Positions 1 through 11,520 of a stretch of DNA of 64,000 nucleotides are shown piece after piece. The position numbers and the translations under genes are program-made. Location of the stretch: positions 532,542-596,541 of the forward strand of contig CAJTEE010000002.1 in assembly GCA_910575275.1 (NCBI GenBank), in the 5' to 3' direction. Position 1 is the first letter of the stretch. The number at the start of each line of letters is the position of its first letter. Under the pieces are notes generated by a model. That model was not told the origin of the DNA. It saw nothing but the letters and a program-made list of their open reading frames with translations, and searched no databases. This DNA is from Lachnospiraceae bacterium (GTDB lineage: Bacteria; Bacillota; Clostridia; Lachnospirales; Lachnospiraceae).

Positions 1-77
1 CTGCCCGTAACCTTCAAAGCCTTTGCAAACTCCTGCGCCACGCTCGGTTTTTCCGCAATAAATACTGATTTACCCAT
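1..77 (-). CDS. topB: DNA topoisomerase III, N-terminal fragment
   Basis: Partial gene running off the left edge; only the first 25 codons are present. They read MGKSVFIAEKPSVAQ and onward. The IAEKPSVA segment is the characteristic start of the Toprim domain of type IA topoisomerase III, which decatenates and relaxes DNA through a single-strand break. The ATG (75-77) overlaps the end of the upstream EamA-type gene by 8 bases, so the two are probably co-transcribed and translationally coupled. Identification rests on this short motif alone. Confidence 0.8.
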   Translation of the reverse strand, partial: MGKSVFIAEKPSVAQEFAKALKVTG

Positions 78-972
78 TCCTTCCCTTTCCAGACAGCCCC
101 GGGCCGAGTTCAGAAAAGAGCACGGCCGCAAACATCAGTGCGCACCCTGTGAGCATTCGTTCCGTTAGGACATCCCCCAGGAAAATGACAGAAAAAAGCG
201 CCCCGAACACCGCCTCCATCGACAGCAGAAGCGACGAGGTGTTGGCGCTTAAATATTTCTGGCCCAGATTCTGTAAGAGAAATGCCAGCATCGTCGAAAA
301 CAGCGCAAGGTACAGAATGCCTGCCGCAAGCCCCCTGTCTGATAAGACCGCAAACGAAAACGTGCCATCCAGAACCGGTGCTACACACCAGAACAAAGCC
401 GCCGCCACCGCGATCTGCACCACGGTCAGAAGCGCCGGATCATGGATAGCCGTAAAACGGTCGATGTATACCATATGGAGCGCGAAACACATGCCGCAGA
501 TCAGCGTCAAAAAATCTCCGTAATTGATCCCCTTATCGCCCTGAAGCGACAAAAGCGCCAGCCCGACTACCGCAAAGACCGCCGCGATAAGGTTGTAAAG
601 CTTCGGCCGTTTCTTATTGATCAGCCAGTGAAAAAACGGGACAATGATCACATACAGCGTCGTGATAAACGCGTTTTTGCTTGCTGTCGTATGCTTCAGC
701 CCATACGTCTGGAACAGATAGGAGGTCCCTAAAAATACGCCCAGGACCGCCCCGCAGACAAGCGCCTCCCGACTGGCTCCACGCAGGCTTTTATGGAACA
801 GCGCTGCCATCGAGACGGCCGCCGCCGTAAACCGGAGTGCCAGAAGATAAGCCGGCAAAACCACATCCACCGAATTTTTCATCACAACAAAGCCGCTGCC
901 CCAGATCATCGTCGTGATAAGAAGACCCAGGGCCGCAAACATCTTTGTTTTCGTACTGTATTGGATTTCCAT
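70..972 (-). CDS. EamA/DMT-family membrane transporter
   Basis: A 300-residue polytopic membrane protein of the drug/metabolite transporter superfamily. The length and about ten hydrophobic helices fit the usual two tandem EamA repeats. Family-typical stretches are WGSGFVVMKN near residue 25 and TTASKNAFITTLYVI near residue 95. Members export amino acids, metabolites or drugs, but the substrate cannot be read from sequence. The ATG follows AGGAAATCATAT, an acceptable ribosome binding site. It sits 30 bases after galM and overlaps topB by 8 bases, so it probably lies in a galM-EamA-topB transcript. Confidence 0.85.
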   Translation of the reverse strand: MEIQYSTKTKMFAALGLLITTMIWGSGFVVMKNSVDVVLPAYLLALRFTAAAVSMAALFHKSLRGASREALVCGAVLGVFLGTSYLFQTYGLKHTTASKNAFITTLYVIIVPFFHWLINKKRPKLYNLIAAVFAVVGLALLSLQGDKGINYGDFLTLICGMCFALHMVYIDRFTAIHDPALLTVVQIAVAAALFWCVAPVLDGTFSFAVLSDRGLAAGILYLALFSTMLAFLLQNLGQKYLSANTSSLLLSMEAVFGALFSVIFLGDVLTERMLTGCALMFAAVLFSELGPGLSGKGRNG

Positions 973-1002
973 ATATGATTTCCTGTAATTCTATGTAATT
1001 TC

Positions 1003-2049
1003 CTATTTTCTTATGAAACGATAGCCGGTTTTTGTCGTAAAGACCTCACCGACTTTCATAACCGGCGACTGGAAATGCGGCTTATTCAGCGCATCCGGGA
1101 AAAACTGGGTCTCAAAGCAGAAGCCGTCTCTCGGCCTGTATCGGACCCCGCCTTTTCCGGTATCCGAAAGTCCGTTGCCGGTATAAAGCTGGACGCCCGG
1201 CAGATCCGTCCAAACCTCCATCGCCCGGCCGCTTTTCTCATCCCAGGCTTCGGCTGCAAGGCTGTATACACTCGCAGCATGGTTTAGGCACCAGTTATGA
1301 TCATACCCACCGCCGTAAAGAAGCGCCGTAAAGTCCGCTCCGATCTCATCCGCAAACGTCTTCCACTCACGAAAATCCATCGGCGTCCCGGTCACAGAGG
1401 CGATCTCCCCGGTCGGGATCAGATCCGGCCCGACCGGCGTATAAAAATCCGCCAGAATCCGGGCCTTATGGGCAAGCACGCTCCCGCTGTCATGGCCTCC
1501 CAGGTTAAAATATGCATGGTTTGTCGGGTTCATCGGTGTCGCCCGGTCACAGGAGGCATGGTACGTGATCTCCAGGCAGTCCTCCTCATTTAACCGGTAA
1601 ATAACCGAGATCCGGGCATTCCCGGGGTATCCCTGGTCCCCGTCCGGGCTCTCGAGCGTAAACATGACGCTTTTCTCATCCGCGCCGCAGGCCGCCTCCC
1701 ACAGCCTGTTCTCCCAGTAATCTGGGCCGCTGTGCAGGTTGTTGTCTCTCTCATTTTTTGCGAGCAGATATTCCCTCTCCTCTAACCAAAACCGTGCGCC
1801 GCCGACCCGGTTTGCAACCCGGCCCACTGTGGCGCCAAAATGGGGGCTGCCCGCCAGATACTCTGCCGCGCCGTCATAGCCGAGCAGCACGTCGGCCAGG
1901 TTCCCCTCCCTGTCCGGAACCAGCATACGCACCCAGGCCGCGCCCAGATTCGTCACCGAGGCCGAAAGGCCATTGTCATTCGTCACCGTATAAAGACTGA
2001 TCTCTCTACCATCTGGCATCTCGCCAAAACGTTCCTTTTGAATCGCCAT
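1003..2049 (-). CDS. galM: aldose 1-epimerase (galactose mutarotase)
   Basis: A 348-residue cytoplasmic enzyme that interconverts alpha and beta anomers of aldoses, feeding the Leloir pathway. The fold signature is complete: LHSG with His106, NPTNHAYFNL with the catalytic acid His178, and FCFETQFFPD with the catalytic base Glu313 near the C-terminus. Length matches the bacterial family. AAAAAGGAGATAGG precedes the ATG. No other galactose gene is nearby, so general sugar anomer turnover is as likely as dedicated galactose use. Confidence 0.93.
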   Translation of the reverse strand: MAIQKERFGEMPDGREISLYTVTNDNGLSASVTNLGAAWVRMLVPDREGNLADVLLGYDGAAEYLAGSPHFGATVGRVANRVGGARFWLEEREYLLAKNERDNNLHSGPDYWENRLWEAACGADEKSVMFTLESPDGDQGYPGNARISVIYRLNEEDCLEITYHASCDRATPMNPTNHAYFNLGGHDSGSVLAHKARILADFYTPVGPDLIPTGEIASVTGTPMDFREWKTFADEIGADFTALLYGGGYDHNWCLNHAASVYSLAAEAWDEKSGRAMEVWTDLPGVQLYTGNGLSDTGKGGVRYRPRDGFCFETQFFPDALNKPHFQSPVMKVGEVFTTKTGYRFIRK

Positions 2050-2071
2050 CGTCCTATCTCCTTTTTGTCTT

Positions 2072-2097
2072 AAAAGTCCCGCCGCCGATCTGGCGGC
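2072..2097 (-). terminator. possible terminator between asd and galM
   Basis: On the minus strand GCCGCC and GGCGGC form a 6-bp GC stem around a 5-base loop, followed by GGGACTTTTA. It lies after the asd stop and just before the galM ribosome binding site. The T-run is short and displaced, so termination would be partial at best. Confidence 0.35.
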
Positions 2098-2173
2098 ATA
2101 TATTCAGCTATGCCCGGTGTGACCACCGGCCTTTCATATGTGGTGACGCGTCTGCTGCCGGGCGCATGCAGGT

Positions 2174-3259
2174 TTATTTTGCTGTGATATAGCCCTGCTC
2201 GGTCAGAAGCTCTGCGCACAAAAGCGCACCGCCGGCCGCCCCGCGCAGCGTATTGTGGGAAAGCCCCACAAACTTCCAGTCATACACCGTATCCTCTCTG
2301 AGGCGCCCCACGGAAATTCCCATTCCGTTCTCAAAATCCACGTCAAGCGCTACCTGCGGGCGGTTGTCATCCTCCAGATACTGCATAAACTGCTTCGGCG
2401 CACTCGGCAGAGAAAGCGTTTGCGGAAGCCCCGAAAAGCTCGTAAGCGCTTCAATCAGCTGTTCTTTAGACGGCTTTTTACGGAATTTCACAAACACGGC
2501 CGCCGTATGCCCGTTTAAAACCGGCACGCGGATGCACTGACAGGTGATCACCGGGCCCGCGGCCTTTACGATCACGTTTCCCTCCAGACTGCCCCAGATC
2601 TTTAAGGGCTCCTGCTCGCTCTTTTCCTCCTCGCCGCCGATATAGGGAATCACATTCCCCTCCATCTCCGGCCAGTCCTTAAACGTCTTGCCGGCCCCGG
2701 AGATCGCCTGATACGTCGTCGCGACGACCTCATATGGTTCATACTCCTTCCAAGCGGTCAAAACCGGCGTATAACTCTGAATCGAGCAGTTCGGCTTCAC
2801 CGCGATAAAGCCGCGCGTCGTCCCGAGCCGCTTTCTCTGAAACGGGATCACACCGAAATGCTCCGGATTGAGCTCCGGCACCACCATCGGCACGTCAGGC
2901 GTCCAGCGGTGCGCGCTGTTGTTGGAGACCACTGGCGTCTCGGTTCGCGCATACTCCTCCTCGATCGCCCGGATTTCCTCCTTCGTCATATCCACGGCGC
3001 TGAACACAAAATCCACCTTCTGCGCCACTGTCTGCACCTCGTTGACATTCAGGACCGTCATACTCTTTAAAGCCTCCGGCATCGGCGTGGGCATCTTCCA
3101 CCGTCCGCCTACGGCCTCCTCATACGTCCTCCCCGCCGACCGCGGACTCGCCGCCACGGCCGTCACCTCATACCACGGATGATTCTCCAACAAAGAAACA
3201 AACCTCTGTCCCACCATCCCGGTAGCGCCGAGCACACCCACTCTAAGTTTTTTTTCCAT
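2174..3259 (-). CDS. asd: aspartate-semialdehyde dehydrogenase
   Basis: Reduces L-aspartyl-4-phosphate to aspartate semialdehyde with NADPH, the branch point to lysine/diaminopimelate, threonine and methionine. The 361-residue protein has the NADP-binding GATGMVG at 11-17 and the catalytic cysteine in KPNCSIQ (Cys158). The sequence resembles the archaeal/fungal-type subfamily common in Clostridia more than the E. coli type. I placed the start at the ATG at 3257-3259 because it follows AAGGAGAAAAATT and begins the Rossmann strand directly; an in-frame extension of about 20 residues to 3319 has no comparable site. Confidence 0.93.
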   Translation of the reverse strand: MEKKLRVGVLGATGMVGQRFVSLLENHPWYEVTAVAASPRSAGRTYEEAVGGRWKMPTPMPEALKSMTVLNVNEVQTVAQKVDFVFSAVDMTKEEIRAIEEEYARTETPVVSNNSAHRWTPDVPMVVPELNPEHFGVIPFQRKRLGTTRGFIAVKPNCSIQSYTPVLTAWKEYEPYEVVATTYQAISGAGKTFKDWPEMEGNVIPYIGGEEEKSEQEPLKIWGSLEGNVIVKAAGPVITCQCIRVPVLNGHTAAVFVKFRKKPSKEQLIEALTSFSGLPQTLSLPSAPKQFMQYLEDDNRPQVALDVDFENGMGISVGRLREDTVYDWKFVGLSHNTLRGAAGGALLCAELLTEQGYITAK

Positions 3260-3337
3260 AATTTTTCTCCTTCTTACACACAGATTTCCCCAATCTACTT
3301 CTCCCACAGTACAAGACATTTTATAATAACTGTTACA

Positions 3338-3363
3338 TTAAAGGGGCAGCGCCCCGTCTGCCC
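3338..3363 (-). terminator. GC-rich hairpin after deoD
   Basis: On the minus strand GGGCAG and CTGCCC pair around an 8-base loop, followed by CTTTAATG. A competing inner hairpin, GGGGC-GCT-GCCCC, uses part of the same bases. It sits in the 130-base gap between deoD and asd. The poor T-run makes it a weak terminator or attenuator candidate. Confidence 0.35.
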
Positions 3364-3391
3364 GCCCCGACCTCTGCGGCCCTCTCCCCCA

Positions 3392-4117
3392 CTAAGCCAC
3401 AAAAATATCCAGCGCTACCTGCATCATCTCCTCAAAACTCGTCTCCCTCTCCTTCGCATCCGTGCTCTCGCCCGTCACCATGGAATCGGAGATCGTGAGG
3501 ATCGAGAGTGCCTCCACACCCGCAAGTGCCGCGTTCGCGTAAAGCACCGCCGACTCCATCTCCACAGCCAACGCACCCATGTCGGCAAAGCTCAAGCCTC
3601 CCCCGGCACACTTTTCAGGAGCATAAAATACATCCGAAGTCACAACATTCCCCACATGGTACGAGATCCCGTAATCCGCGGCCTTATACACGCCCTTCAC
3701 CAGCATGCCGAAGCTGCAGGTCAACGCCGGGATACCGGGCAGGCCGAGCTTCGTGATATACCCTGCCTCCGAACAGGCCCCCATCGCAAATACCAGGTCG
3801 CGGACATGTACATGTTCCTGCAGCGCCCCGGCCGTCCCCACGCGAATGAGCCGTTTCACACCGTATCCATGAATCAGCTCATGAGAATAAATACCGATGG
3901 ACGGACCTCCCATCCCGGTGCCCATAACGGAGACCGGCACATCCCGGTAAAACCCCGTATAGCCGAGCATGTTCCTCGTCGAGTTGAATTGCTTTGCCCC
4001 GGCCAAGAAATTTTCGGCGATAAATTTTGCGCGCAGCGGGTCTCCCGGCAGGAGAATATTCGGCGCGATTTCGCCTTCCTTTGCCTCAATATGCGGCGTC
4101 GGTATCTTCAGTTCCAT
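3392..4117 (-). CDS. deoD: purine-nucleoside phosphorylase, DeoD type
   Basis: Phosphorolyses purine (deoxy)ribonucleosides to base plus (deoxy)ribose-1-phosphate in purine salvage. The 241-residue length fits the hexameric bacterial class. Visible are GDPLRA at 25-30 (phosphate binding), GTGMGGPS at 66-73, GTAG at 94-97, a VEMESA ribose-binding segment, and a C-terminal ISDS whose Asp acts on the purine N7. It lies 35 bases downstream of parC, and the deoD-asd gap is about 130 bases, so deoD probably ends the topoisomerase transcript at least in part. Confidence 0.95.
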   Translation of the reverse strand: MELKIPTPHIEAKEGEIAPNILLPGDPLRAKFIAENFLAGAKQFNSTRNMLGYTGFYRDVPVSVMGTGMGGPSIGIYSHELIHGYGVKRLIRVGTAGALQEHVHVRDLVFAMGACSEAGYITKLGLPGIPALTCSFGMLVKGVYKAADYGISYHVGNVVTSDVFYAPEKCAGGGLSFADMGALAVEMESAVLYANAALAGVEALSILTISDSMVTGESTDAKERETSFEEMMQVALDIFVA

Positions 4118-4151
4118 AAAAAATCCCTCCTTCTATGATAATTCCAGTCTT

Positions 4152-6380
4152 TTACCTCTTACTGCCCTTTCCGTCCCGTTTGGCCGCCTTGAGCCGTTCG
4201 AGATGCACCGGCTTCTCTTTGTAGGTGACCACCTGATCCTGCCGCGGCAGGTATACGTGTTCCAACGCATCATTGGGATCCAGCCGCATCCCTCGTACAC
4301 CCCGGCTGTTCTTTTTGAGCACCGGGATCTCCTCTATGGCAAATTTCAAAAACAGGCCCCTCTCGGACTGTAGGACTACCTCGGTCTCATCATTCATAGG
4401 CCGCACCGCGATCAGTCTGTCGTCCTCCGAAAGCTTCGTCGCCGCCACCATGCGGTTTGCTGTCAGAAATTCCTCACCGCAGACCCGCTTGACAAGCCCC
4501 TGCGCCGTCGCGAACAAAAACTGCATTCCCGGAAGCGCCGTCGCAGACGCAGAAAAGAGGATGCGCTCCTTTGCGCCGTCAAATTTGCTGATATTTTCGA
4601 TCGGCTGACCCTTATCCTTTAACTTTCCTGCCGGGACATCGGATACCTTGATCTGATGCAGGGTCCCTGCATCCGTAAAGAAGCACAGTCTGTCATCCGT
4701 CATGGCCGGGATCACACGCGCCTGCTCGGCGTCTATCGTCTCCTGATTTCTTTCATAAGCGCTCTTGTCCAAAAGCTTGCAGTAACCGAAGCGATCCATG
4801 ACGAAAACCGTCTCCCTGGCCGCTTCTTTGATCTCCTCAAAGACGATTTCCTCCCCATCCTCGATGACGGTGCGCCGCTTTATGGCAAACTCGGCCCGGA
4901 TCGCATCCAAATCCGTCTTTAAAACCTCATCCATGTTTTTCTGGCTGGCAAGGATATGCCGATACTCCCGAATCCGTTTCAGGGTCTCCTTATATGCCTT
5001 CTGAAGGGCCAGGATCTCGAGCCCGATGAGCCGGTACAGCCGCATCTCCAGGATCGCCGTGGCCTGGCGTTCAGTGAAATGAAGCTTTTTCGCATCTTCC
5101 TCAAAGCCGCTTTGGCGGAAACGGAGGTTCTTCGTATTGCCCGTCATCAGGCAATCCTTCGCGTCCTTCATGTTTTTGGAGCCGCGCAGGATTGCAATGA
5201 TCAAGTCGATCACATCGCACGCCTCGATTAAGCCCTCCTGCACCTCCTTCTTTTCCATCTCCCGGTTTAAGAGCACATTGTACTTTTTTGTCATATTCCG
5301 GTACTGGAACTCCAGGAAGGTGTTTAAAATCTGCTTCAGATTCATGGTTTCGGGCCGCCCGTCGTCGATCGCCAGCATGTTGACGCCAAAGGTGTCCTCG
5401 AGCTTTGTCTTCTTATATAATATGCTTTTGATCCGGTTGACGTCTGCGTCCTTTTTGAGCTCTAAAACGATGCGGATGCCCTCTTTATTGGACTGGTTGG
5501 AAATGTCCACCACATCCGGGAGCTTTTTCGACTCCACCAGATCGCCGATGTCAGCGAGAAATTTATTGATGCCTGTGCCGATCATCGTATACGGGATCTC
5601 CGTGATCACAAGCTTGTCCCGGTCAGACTTGCGCCGCCCAAGCTCCACCTCGGCCCGTCCGCGCACCTTGATCTTTCCCACCCCGGTCTCGTAGATCGAA
5701 AGCAGCTCGCTCTTATTGGCGATAATACCTCCTGTCGGAAAATCCGGCCCCGGAAGATACTGCATCAGCTCCTCCACCGTCATAAGGCGGTTGTCAATAT
5801 AGGCCTTGACCGCGTCTATGACCTCGCCGAGATTGTGCGGCGGGATGCTCGTGCTCATGCCGACTGCGATACCCTCCGCGCCGTTTACCAAAAGGTTCGG
5901 GATACGTACCGGCAAAACCTCCGGCTCGGTCTCCGTCTCGTCATAGTTCGAGACAAATTCCACAGTCTTATCGAGATCCTTTAAATAGACCTCCTCGGCA
6001 AACTTTTTAAGCCTGGCCTCGGTATACCGCATCGCCGCAGCCCCGTCGCCCTCAATGGAACCGAAATTGCCGTGGCCGTCCACAAGCGCCATGCCCTTTT
6101 TAAAATCCTGCGACAGGACCACCAGTGTCTCATAGATCGAGCTGTCTCCGTGCGGGTGATATTTACCCATTGTATCACCGACGATACGCGCCGACTTCCT
6201 GTGGGGCTTGTCATGCTCTAAATGGAGCTCGCTCATGTCATACAGCACGCGCCGCTGTACCGGCTTTAACCCATCCCTGGCGTCAGGAATCGCGCGGGCC
6301 GTAATCACACTCATGGAATAATCCAGATAGCTTTTCTGCATCTCCTCGGAATATTCCGTTGTCAATATTCTTTCCGCCAT
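4152..6380 (-). CDS. parC: DNA topoisomerase IV subunit A
   Basis: The 742-residue breakage-reunion subunit of a type IIA topoisomerase. The catalytic tyrosine is Tyr119 in AMRYTEARL. The quinolone-resistance region [10 protein letters not shown] places Ser80 and Glu84 at the numbers used for E. coli ParC, with the drug-sensitive residues intact. The C-terminal domain carries degenerate blades but no GyrA-box (QRRGGKG-like) motif, and the gene is paired with parE away from any dnaA/recF context, so topoisomerase IV is preferred over gyrase. It starts 43 bases after parE and is surely co-transcribed with it. Confidence 0.88.
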   Translation of the reverse strand: MAERILTTEYSEEMQKSYLDYSMSVITARAIPDARDGLKPVQRRVLYDMSELHLEHDKPHRKSARIVGDTMGKYHPHGDSSIYETLVVLSQDFKKGMALVDGHGNFGSIEGDGAAAMRYTEARLKKFAEEVYLKDLDKTVEFVSNYDETETEPEVLPVRIPNLLVNGAEGIAVGMSTSIPPHNLGEVIDAVKAYIDNRLMTVEELMQYLPGPDFPTGGIIANKSELLSIYETGVGKIKVRGRAEVELGRRKSDRDKLVITEIPYTMIGTGINKFLADIGDLVESKKLPDVVDISNQSNKEGIRIVLELKKDADVNRIKSILYKKTKLEDTFGVNMLAIDDGRPETMNLKQILNTFLEFQYRNMTKKYNVLLNREMEKKEVQEGLIEACDVIDLIIAILRGSKNMKDAKDCLMTGNTKNLRFRQSGFEEDAKKLHFTERQATAILEMRLYRLIGLEILALQKAYKETLKRIREYRHILASQKNMDEVLKTDLDAIRAEFAIKRRTVIEDGEEIVFEEIKEAARETVFVMDRFGYCKLLDKSAYERNQETIDAEQARVIPAMTDDRLCFFTDAGTLHQIKVSDVPAGKLKDKGQPIENISKFDGAKERILFSASATALPGMQFLFATAQGLVKRVCGEEFLTANRMVAATKLSEDDRLIAVRPMNDETEVVLQSERGLFLKFAIEEIPVLKKNSRGVRGMRLDPNDALEHVYLPRQDQVVTYKEKPVHLERLKAAKRDGKGSKR

Positions 6381-6423
6381 GTTTTTGTTTCTCTCCTTAC
6401 CTGCGGCAGCCCTTTACCGCCCG

Positions 6424-8460
<2,037 letters not shown>

Positions 8461-8490
8461 TTACCACTATTTTTAAAGGAGCCATTTACC

Positions 8491-9033
8491 ATGAACAAAT
8501 TTCTTGATCTCTTTCTCACCTTTGCCCGTATCGGTGGACTGACCTTCGGCGGCGGCTACGCGATGCTGCCAATCCTACAGCGCGAGGTCGTGGAAAAACG
8601 CGGCTGGGCAACAGAGGAAGAATTAATGGACTACTACGCCATCGGGCAGTGCACACCGGGCATCATCGCCGTCAACACGGCCACCTTCATCGGACAAAAA
8701 ACCGGAGGTATCATGGGCGGTATCATCGCGACTCTCGGCGTCGTCTTTCCGTCCCTGATTATCATCAGCGTCATCGCGGCATTCATTCAAAACTTTGCCG
8801 ACCTAGCCGTTGTTCAAAACGCCTTTGCAGGAATCCGTGTCTGCGTCTGCGTCCTGATCTTCAACGCAGTCGTAAAGCTCTGGAAAAAATCCGTTGTTGA
8901 CAAACGGACCCTCGTGATCTTCCTTCTCATCACGGCAGGCTCGGTCCTCACAGACCTCTCCCCGATCCTTTTTGTCATCGCTGCGGGAGCGGTCGGCATC
9001 CTTTTAAAGAATAAGGAGGTACAGGCGAAATGA
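8491..9033 (+). CDS. chromate transporter (CHR) half-protein 1
   Basis: A 180-residue membrane protein with a single CHR domain. The FGGGYAMLP motif near residue 22 and FIGQKTGG are family hallmarks. Short CHR proteins come in adjacent pairs that form one transporter; the family is named for chromate efflux, but in gut anaerobes the true substrate is usually unknown. I set the start at the ATG at 8491 because it follows AAAGGAG by ten bases, although an open frame reaches back to 8329. It overlaps the next gene by 4 bases (ATGA). Confidence 0.85.
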   Translation: MNKFLDLFLTFARIGGLTFGGGYAMLPILQREVVEKRGWATEEELMDYYAIGQCTPGIIAVNTATFIGQKTGGIMGGIIATLGVVFPSLIIISVIAAFIQNFADLAVVQNAFAGIRVCVCVLIFNAVVKLWKKSVVDKRTLVIFLLITAGSVLTDLSPILFVIAAGAVGILLKNKEVQAK

Positions 9034-9617
9034 TGCTCTATCTTCAGCTCTTTTATGAATTTTTCAAGGCCGGCCTGTTCGCCGTCGGAGGCGGTATGGC
9101 GACGCTTCCCTTTCTCTATAATATCTCTGACAAGGCCGGCTGGTTCACCTACGGGCAGCTTGCGGACATGATCGCCATCTCCGAATCGACCCCGGGCCCG
9201 ATCGGCGTCAACATGGCGACCTACGTGGGCTTTACCACAGGCGGAATTCCCGGAGCCGTGATCGCAACCCTGGGCCTCATCACCCCGTCCATCATCATCA
9301 TTTTGATCATCGCGGGCTTTTTAAAAGCATTCAAAGACAGCAAATACGTACAAAATGCATTCTACGGACTCCGTCCGGCCTCAACTGGCCTGATTGCCGC
9401 CGCCGGTCTTTCCGTAGTTGCACTCGTACTTTTCCGGAAAGAACTCTACGAGGCAACCGGAAACCTACTGGACCTCATCAATCTCCAAAACGCGGCCTTG
9501 ATGGCAGTCCTATATTTCTTCACAGCCCGCTTTAAGAAAACAAAAGGGCTGCACCCAGTAGCATTCATTGCTGCCTCCGCCGTGATCGGAATCTTATTCC
9601 GATTCGCCGGCGTATAA
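9030..9617 (+). CDS. chromate transporter (CHR) half-protein 2
   Basis: A 195-residue paralogue of the preceding gene, with the matching VGGGMATLP motif and ESTPGPIGVNMATYVG. The stop-start overlap (ATGA) with gene 1 implies translational coupling and a heteromeric pair in the inner membrane, usually with inverted topology between halves. GGAGGTACAGGCGAA provides its ribosome binding site inside the upstream gene. A strong terminator follows at 9687. Confidence 0.85.
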   Translation: MMLYLQLFYEFFKAGLFAVGGGMATLPFLYNISDKAGWFTYGQLADMIAISESTPGPIGVNMATYVGFTTGGIPGAVIATLGLITPSIIIILIIAGFLKAFKDSKYVQNAFYGLRPASTGLIAAAGLSVVALVLFRKELYEATGNLLDLINLQNAALMAVLYFFTARFKKTKGLHPVAFIAASAVIGILFRFAGV

Positions 9618-9686
9618 CAAATCAGCTTGCCAAAAATTGGGCTTATACATTTGCACTTCGTCCCTTCATTCCCGGTGCATCGTAGC

Positions 9687-9730
9687 GGGGGCCGGGCCAG
9701 GAAGCAGGACTCCGCCGCCGGCCCCCTTTT
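9687..9730 (+). terminator. rho-independent terminator after the CHR pair
   Basis: GGGGGCCGG (9687-9695) pairs with CCGGCCCCC (9718-9726) around a 22-base loop and is followed by TTTT. It lies 70 bases after the second transporter stop. Confidence 0.75.
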
Positions 9731-9780
9731 CACTCACCACATTTTTATACAAATTCTCATCATAAAAATACAAAAAACAC

Positions 9781-9809
9781 ATGACTTTTCCACAAAAATA
9801 TAGTATACT
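9781..9809 (+). promoter_or_regulatory. candidate promoter of the YfcC-family gene
   Basis: ATGACT, 17 bases, then TATACT (9804-9809), about 60 bases upstream of the gene. The -10 box is good and the -35 box is weak. Confidence 0.45.
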
Positions 9810-9866
9810 GACAGCAACAAGAAAAAAGCCCCTGCCCCAAGGCATGGGCAAGGAGGTCCCTTACCT

Positions 9867-11393
9867 ATGGAAGAAACAAAAGCTCAAAAAAAGAAATTCC
9901 AGACCCCGCACACCTACATTATCATCTTCGGGGTCATCTTGTTCGCCGTATTCCTGACCTTCTTCATTCCGCTCGGAAAATATGACACCATGGAAGTCAC
10001 CTATGTCCAGCCAAACGGAACCGAACGCACACGAACCGTCCTGGACCCAGACAGCTTCACCTACGTGCTGGATGAAAGCGGAAACAAGGTCACAAAAGTA
10101 GCCCCCTTATTCGGCACCGAAGACTTTGGTGGACAGGGCATTTTGAACTTCGTCTTTGAAGGTATGACGGTCGGTGATAAAAACGGGACTGCGGTCGGGA
10201 TCATCGCATTTATCCTTGTTGTCGGCGGTTCATTCGGAATTATCCTGCGGACGGGAGCCGTGGAAAGCGGCATTATGCGCATCATTTCCATTACCAAAGG
10301 AAAAGAAATCGTTGTAATCCCGATTCTCATAACGATCTTTTCCCTCGGCGGGGCCGTTTTCGGTATGTCCGAGGAGACGATTCCCTTTGTCATGGTAATC
10401 GTCCCCATGGCGATCGCGATGGGATATGATGCGGTTGTCGGCATTATGTGCTCCTATGTGGCAGCCCAGATCGGCTTCGGTACATCCTGGCAGAATCCCT
10501 TCAGCGTAGCGATCGCACAGGGAATCTCCGGCCTCCAGGTTATGTCCGGCGCATGGTTTCGGATTCCTGTGTGGATCCTCTTTACGGCGCTCGCCTGCAT
10601 TTTCACTATGCGTTATGCAACCAAGGTAAAAAAGAATCCCCGAATCTCTGTATCCTATGAAACGGACTACGCCTACCGCACCGATTTCTCCAGTGAGGAT
10701 AAAAAGAATCTTCCCTTCACGCTCGGACATAAGCTGGTGCTTTTGACCGTGGCGGCCTGCATGGTATGGACCATCTGGGGCGTTGTCTACAAGGGCTATT
10801 ACATTCCCGAGATTGCCTCGCAGTTCTTTGTAATGGGGCTTATCTCCGGCATTATCGGCATTATGTTTCATTTAAATGACATGCGTCTTAACGACATTGC
10901 AACCTCGTTTAATCAGGGTGCTTCCGACCTTCTGGGCGCTGCGCTCTGTGTCGGAATGGCGCAGGGAATCCTGATCGTTCTTGGAGGCACTAGCCCCACA
11001 GACGGCACCGTGCTCAACACGATCCTGCATTCCATCAGCCAGGCCATGCAGAACTTTCCGCCGGTCATCTCCGCGTGGTTTATGTACGTCTTCCAGGCCA
11101 TCTTTAACTTTTTCGTCGTCTCCGGCTCCGGACAGGCCTCTTTGACAATGCCGATCATGGCTCCTCTCTCCGATCTGATCGGTGTTGAGCGTCAGGTAGC
11201 TGTCCTTGCCTTCCAGTTCGGCGACGCCTTCACAAACTGCATCGTCCCGACCTCCGGCTGCCTGATCGGTGTGTTGGCTGCTTCCCGTTTGGACTGGAGC
11301 CAGTGGGCCAAATTCCAGATCAAATTCCAGGGCATGATGTTTGTGCTCTCTACGGCGGCAATTATCCTGGCGGTCCTGTTGGGATTGTCATAA
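9867..11393 (+). CDS. YfcC-family inner-membrane carrier
   Basis: A 508-residue polytopic protein of the YfcC/DcuC-like (C4-dicarboxylate anaerobic carrier) superfamily. It has a first helix ending in FFIPLGKYD, a long periplasmic insert at about residues 37-85, a conserved GMSEETIPF segment, QIGFGTSWQNPFS and a C-terminal FGDAFTNCIVPTSG hairpin. Members are proposed amino-acid or peptide carriers; no substrate can be assigned here. AAGGAGGTCCCTTACC precedes the ATG. It appears monocistronic, bracketed by its own promoter and a bidirectional terminator. Confidence 0.85.
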   Translation: MEETKAQKKKFQTPHTYIIIFGVILFAVFLTFFIPLGKYDTMEVTYVQPNGTERTRTVLDPDSFTYVLDESGNKVTKVAPLFGTEDFGGQGILNFVFEGMTVGDKNGTAVGIIAFILVVGGSFGIILRTGAVESGIMRIISITKGKEIVVIPILITIFSLGGAVFGMSEETIPFVMVIVPMAIAMGYDAVVGIMCSYVAAQIGFGTSWQNPFSVAIAQGISGLQVMSGAWFRIPVWILFTALACIFTMRYATKVKKNPRISVSYETDYAYRTDFSSEDKKNLPFTLGHKLVLLTVAACMVWTIWGVVYKGYYIPEIASQFFVMGLISGIIGIMFHLNDMRLNDIATSFNQGASDLLGAALCVGMAQGILIVLGGTSPTDGTVLNTILHSISQAMQNFPPVISAWFMYVFQAIFNFFVVSGSGQASLTMPIMAPLSDLIGVERQVAVLAFQFGDAFTNCIVPTSGCLIGVLAASRLDWSQWAKFQIKFQGMMFVLSTAAIILAVLLGLS

Positions 11394-11395
11394 AA

Positions 11396-11451
11396 AAGTG
11401 CGCATCCTCGCGAAGCGTTTTTTGTATCATAGGACGCACTTGCCTATGATA
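11396..11451 (+). other. overlapping inverted repeats in the 3' UTR of the YfcC-family gene
   Basis: TATCATAGG (11425-11433) and CCTATGATA (11443-11451) form a 9-bp hairpin with a 9-base loop. That loop contains CGCACTT (11435-11441), the exact complement of AAGTGCG at 11396-11402. The two pairings can compete, or form an H-type pseudoknot. It lies between the stop codon and a separate terminator. Confidence 0.5.
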
Positions 11452-11457
11452 TAAAAT

Positions 11458-11495
11458 AAGCCTGCCGGATCCGTTCGGATCCATGGCAGGCTTTT
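11458..11495. terminator. bidirectional rho-independent terminator
   Basis: AAGCCTGCC-GGATCC, a GTTC loop and GGATCC-(AT)-GGCAGGCTT form a 15-bp stem with A-rich and T-rich flanks. It can serve the plus-strand YfcC-family gene and the convergent minus-strand DUF4340 gene. Confidence 0.85.
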
Positions 11496-11520
11496 ATCAT
11501 GTTTTTTTATCCGGGAACGG

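Noticed and set aside
3179..4138. Long open frame on the plus strand opposite deoD
   Set aside because: Its product is His/Arg/Pro-rich with no recognisable fold, has no ribosome binding site, and mirrors a clear minus-strand enzyme; GC-rich coding DNA often leaves such shadows.
10230..10871. 213-codon frame antisense to the YfcC-family gene
   Set aside because: Hydrophilic His/Asn/Gly-rich product opposite membrane helices, with no translational signals.
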